A stretch of DNA of 64,000 bases from Serratia nevei (lineage in GTDB: Bacteria; Pseudomonadota; Gammaproteobacteria; Enterobacterales; Enterobacteriaceae), in NCBI RefSeq assembly GCF_037948395.1, contig NZ_CP149940.1, positions 4,836,001-4,900,000 on the forward strand. Direction: 5' to 3'. The notes under the pieces are model-generated. The model searched no databases. It was not told where the DNA came from and saw only the letters and a list, made by a program, of their open reading frames with translations. Positions 61,778 through 64,000 of the stretch are shown in pieces. Within the stretch, counting starts at the first letter, position 1, and each line of letters begins with the position of its first letter. Made by a program: the position numbers and the translations under genes.

Positions 61778-62317
61778 ATGACCAACAATCAAAATCGCAT
61801 TTACGTCGTTATGGGCGTTTCCGGCAGCGGTAAGTCCGCCGTCGCCGCCGCCGCGGCCCGCCAACTCTCCGCCGGCTTCCTCGACGGCGACTTCCTGCAT
61901 CCGCGCAGCAACATCCTGAAAATGGCCGCCGGCGACGCGTTGAACGACGACGATCGCGCCCCATGGCTGGCCGCGCTCAACGATGCCGCCTTCGCCATGC
62001 AGCGCACCAACAACGTGTCGATCATCGTCTGCTCGGCGCTGAAAAAGCAGTATCGCGACCGCCTGCGCGCCGGCAACGGCAACCTGTCGTTTATCTACCT
62101 GCACGGCGAGTTCCCGGTGATCGAATCCCGCCTGGCGGCGCGTAACGGCCACTTCTTCAAACCGCAGATGCTGGTCACCCAGTTCGCCGCGCTGGAGCAA
62201 CCGGGCGCCGACGAAAGCGACGTGATGGCGATCGACATCAACCAGCCGCTGGACGCGGTGATCGCCGATACCGTGCGCCATATCCAGAGCTTCCTGCCGC
62301 AGGACGTGTGCGCGTGA
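61778..62317 (+). CDS. gntK: Gluconokinase
   Basis: A 179-residue cytoplasmic kinase making 6-phosphogluconate from gluconate and ATP. The P-loop GVSGSGKS (13-20) is followed by the gluconate-binding DGDFLHPRSNILKMAAGDAL (normally DGDxLHPxxNxxKM) and DDDRAPWLAAL, then CSALKKQYRDRLR. The ATG at 61778 has GGAG eight bases upstream. The stop overlaps the GTG of gntU (GTGA), so the two are coupled. Tandem GntR operators precede it. Confidence 0.94.
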   Translation: MTNNQNRIYVVMGVSGSGKSAVAAAAARQLSAGFLDGDFLHPRSNILKMAAGDALNDDDRAPWLAALNDAAFAMQRTNNVSIIVCSALKKQYRDRLRAGNGNLSFIYLHGEFPVIESRLAARNGHFFKPQMLVTQFAALEQPGADESDVMAIDINQPLDAVIADTVRHIQSFLPQDVCA

Positions 62318-63651
62318 GTACCGTTACGCTGGTCGGTACCGCAGTCGGCTCGGTTTTACTGCTGTTATTCCTGGTGATGAAGGCGCGCATGCACGCCTTC
62401 GTCGCGCTGATGCTGGTGTCCATCGCCGCCGGCATTTTCTCCGGCATGCCGCTGGACCATATCGCCGACACCATGCAAAAAGGCATGGGCGACACGCTGG
62501 GCTTTCTGGCGATCGTGGTGGCGCTGGGGGCGATGTTCGGCAAGATCCTGCATGAGGTCGGCGCGCTCGATCAAATTGCGGCGCAATTGCTGAAACGATT
62601 CGGACAAAGCAAGGCGCACTATGCGCTCGGCATCGCTGGCCTGATCTGCGCGCTGCCGCTGTTCTTCGACGTGGCGGTGGTGCTACTGATCGGCATCGTG
62701 TTCGCCGTGGCGCGCCGCACCGACGGCAATATCGTCAAGCTGGCGATCCCGCTGTTCGCCGGCGTGGCCGCCGCCGCCTCCTTCCTGCTGCCGGGGCCGG
62801 TACCGATGCTGCTGGCTTCGCAGATGAAGGCTGACTTCGGCTGGATGATCGCCATCGGCCTGGTGGCGGCGGTGATCGGCATGCTGATCGCCGGCCCGCT
62901 GTACGGCAGCTTTATCAGCCGCTTCGTCAACTGGCCAATGCCGCCGGAAGAGAACGAGCCGACGCTGACCAAGGGCAATCTGCCGTCATTCGGCTTCAGC
63001 CTGGCGCTGGTGCTGTGCCCACTGGTGCTGGTCGGCATGAAAACCATCGGCGCGCGGCTGGTCACTCCGGGTTCACAGCTGCAGCAGTGGCTGGAGTTTA
63101 TCGGCCACCCGTTTACCGCCATTCTGCTGGCCTGCCTGATCGTGATTTACGGCCTGGCGAAACCGCGCGGCATGAGCAACGAACAGACGCTGGCCATCTG
63201 CTCCGCCGCGGTGCAACCGGCCGGGATCATCCTACTGATGACCGGCGCCGGCGGGGTGTTCAAACAGATCCTGGTGGATTCCGGCGTAGGGCCGGCGCTG
63301 GGTGACGCCATGATCGGCGCCGGCCTGCCGATCGCCGTGGCCGCCTTTGCGCTTTCCGCCATGGTGCGGGTGATTCAGGGCTCGGCCACCGTCGCCTGCC
63401 TGACCACCGTCGGCCTGGTGCTGCCGGTCACCAGCCAGCTCGGATTGAACGGCGGGCAGCTGGCCGCGCTGGCTATCTGCATCGCCGGCGGCTCCATCGT
63501 GCTGAGCCACGTCAACGACGCCGGTTTCTGGCTGTTCGGCAAATTCACCGGCGCCAACGAACTGCAAACGCTGAAAACCTGGACGGTGATGGAAACGATT
63601 CTGGGCAGCGTCGGCGGCGCTATCGGCATGATGGCATTCACGATGTTTTAA
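62314..63651 (+). CDS. gntU: Gluconate transporter GntU
   Basis: A 445-residue gluconate:H+ symporter of the GntP family with about twelve to fourteen helices. Strong matches to GntU include TAVGSVLLLLFLVMKARMHA, VVALGAMFGKILHEVGALDQ, FAGVAAAASFLLPGPVPMLL and SIVLSHVNDAGFWLFGKFTG. The start is the GTG at 62314 overlapping the gntK stop, which reproduces the E. coli N-terminus. It is second in the gntK-gntU unit and is followed after 98 bases by edd. Confidence 0.93.
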   Translation: MSTVTLVGTAVGSVLLLLFLVMKARMHAFVALMLVSIAAGIFSGMPLDHIADTMQKGMGDTLGFLAIVVALGAMFGKILHEVGALDQIAAQLLKRFGQSKAHYALGIAGLICALPLFFDVAVVLLIGIVFAVARRTDGNIVKLAIPLFAGVAAAASFLLPGPVPMLLASQMKADFGWMIAIGLVAAVIGMLIAGPLYGSFISRFVNWPMPPEENEPTLTKGNLPSFGFSLALVLCPLVLVGMKTIGARLVTPGSQLQQWLEFIGHPFTAILLACLIVIYGLAKPRGMSNEQTLAICSAAVQPAGIILLMTGAGGVFKQILVDSGVGPALGDAMIGAGLPIAVAAFALSAMVRVIQGSATVACLTTVGLVLPVTSQLGLNGGQLAALAICIAGGSIVLSHVNDAGFWLFGKFTGANELQTLKTWTVMETILGSVGGAIGMMAFTMF

Positions 63652-63661
63652 ATCCTAAATC

Positions 63662-63705
63662 GCCCCCGGCCTTGCACACCAGGGCTGCAAATCACCACCG
63701 GGGGC
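63662..63705 (+). terminator. Hairpin between gntU and edd
   Basis: GCCCCCGG and CCGGGGGC can pair across a 28-base loop, followed by a second small GC hairpin (GCCGCC region, to 63721). There is no U run, so this is more likely an mRNA-processing or attenuating structure than a full terminator. Confidence 0.45.
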
Positions 63706-63749
63706 ACCGCCACAGGCGGCGACTATAACAACAGCAATGTGAGGAAGGC

Positions 63750-64000
63750 ATGATTAACCCAACCTTGTCCCGTGTCACACAGCGCATCACCCACCGTTCC
63801 CAGGCCAGCCGTGCCGCCTATCTGGCGCGTATCGAAGCGGCCCGTTCCCAAACCGTCCACCGCGCGCAGCTGGCCTGCGGCAACCTGGCCCACGGCTTCG
63901 CCGCCTGTCAGCCCGATGACAAGACGGCGCTGAAAAACATGGTGCGCAGCGATATCGCCATCATCACCGCCTATAACGACATGCTGTCGGCCCACCAGCC
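63750..64000 (+). CDS. edd: Phosphogluconate dehydratase, N-terminal part
   Basis: The first 83 residues of the Entner-Doudoroff dehydratase (6-phosphogluconate to KDPG); the gene runs off the window. The visible part matches Edd: SRAAYLARIEAARSQTVHRA, then QLACGNLAHGFAACQPDDK and IAIITAYNDMLSAHQP, which includes the first cysteine of the iron-sulfur cluster site region and the conserved NDMLSAHQP. The ATG at 63750 has GAGGAAGG upstream. Position after gntK-gntU indicates one gluconate-degradation module; eda would be expected next. Confidence 0.94.
   Translation, partial: MINPTLSRVTQRITHRSQASRAAYLARIEAARSQTVHRAQLACGNLAHGFAACQPDDKTALKNMVRSDIAIITAYNDMLSAHQ

Overview
The window is GC-rich chromosomal DNA from an enterobacterium, and the genus Serratia (most likely Serratia marcescens or a very close relative) is strongly suggested. 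The decisive marker is the shlB-shlA pair at 42844-49399, which matches the pore-forming haemolysin system of S. marcescens as I remember it: a 1608-residue ShlA with a 30-residue signal and the two secretion-domain asparagines at the expected mature positions 69 and 109. The housekeeping genes (dnaB, alr, tyrB, lexA, plsB, ubiCA, mal, pgi, lysC, metH, iclR) all read as enterobacterial orthologues. All identifications are by reading; no database search was run.

Layout. The backbone follows the E. coli 91-92 min region, as recalled: tyrB-alr-dnaB-qor-pspG-dusA-zur-yjbJ-dinF-lexA-dgkA-plsB-ubiA-ubiC-malM-lamB-malK/malEFG-psiE-pgi-lysC-yjbB-metH-iclR. Lineage-specific modules sit in its joints. 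An Lrp-type regulator and a PheC-like periplasmic cyclohexadienyl dehydratase lie between tyrB and alr. A TPR protein, an ECF-type sigma factor and an AT-rich acyltransferase-3 gene lie between dusA and zur. An MHS-family transporter, LacI-type regulator and nucleoside hydrolase lie between ubiC and malM. A GH13-like protein without its catalytic core lies between malE and malK. An orphan wzi lies between psiE and pgi. A cation/proton antiporter lies between pgi and lysC, and panS plus shlBA lie between lysC and yjbB. A five-gene ABC importer/phosphohydrolase operon with a divergent GntR/UTRA regulator lies between yjbB and metH. Downstream of iclR there is a gluconate module (gntK-gntU-edd) where E. 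coli has aceBAK.

How the genes work together. malM-lamB-malK-(GH13-like) and malE-malF-malG diverge from one control region with MalT and CRP sites and form the maltodextrin uptake system. gntK-gntU-edd would import gluconate, phosphorylate it and feed it into the Entner-Doudoroff pathway under two overlapping GntR-type operators. tyrB with the PheC-like protein suggests a phenylalanine side route. lysC lies behind a lysine riboswitch. lexA carries two SOS boxes and is followed by a terminator before dinF. shlB secretes and activates shlA by two-partner secretion.

No rRNA, tRNA, CRISPR array, insertion sequence, prophage or replication origin was seen. The most unusual items are the GH13-like protein embedded in the maltose operon, the PheC/Lrp/TyrB cluster, the phosphohydrolase-containing ABC operon, several perfect palindromes in front of accessory operons, and two related intergenic palindromic repeats around malF-malG.
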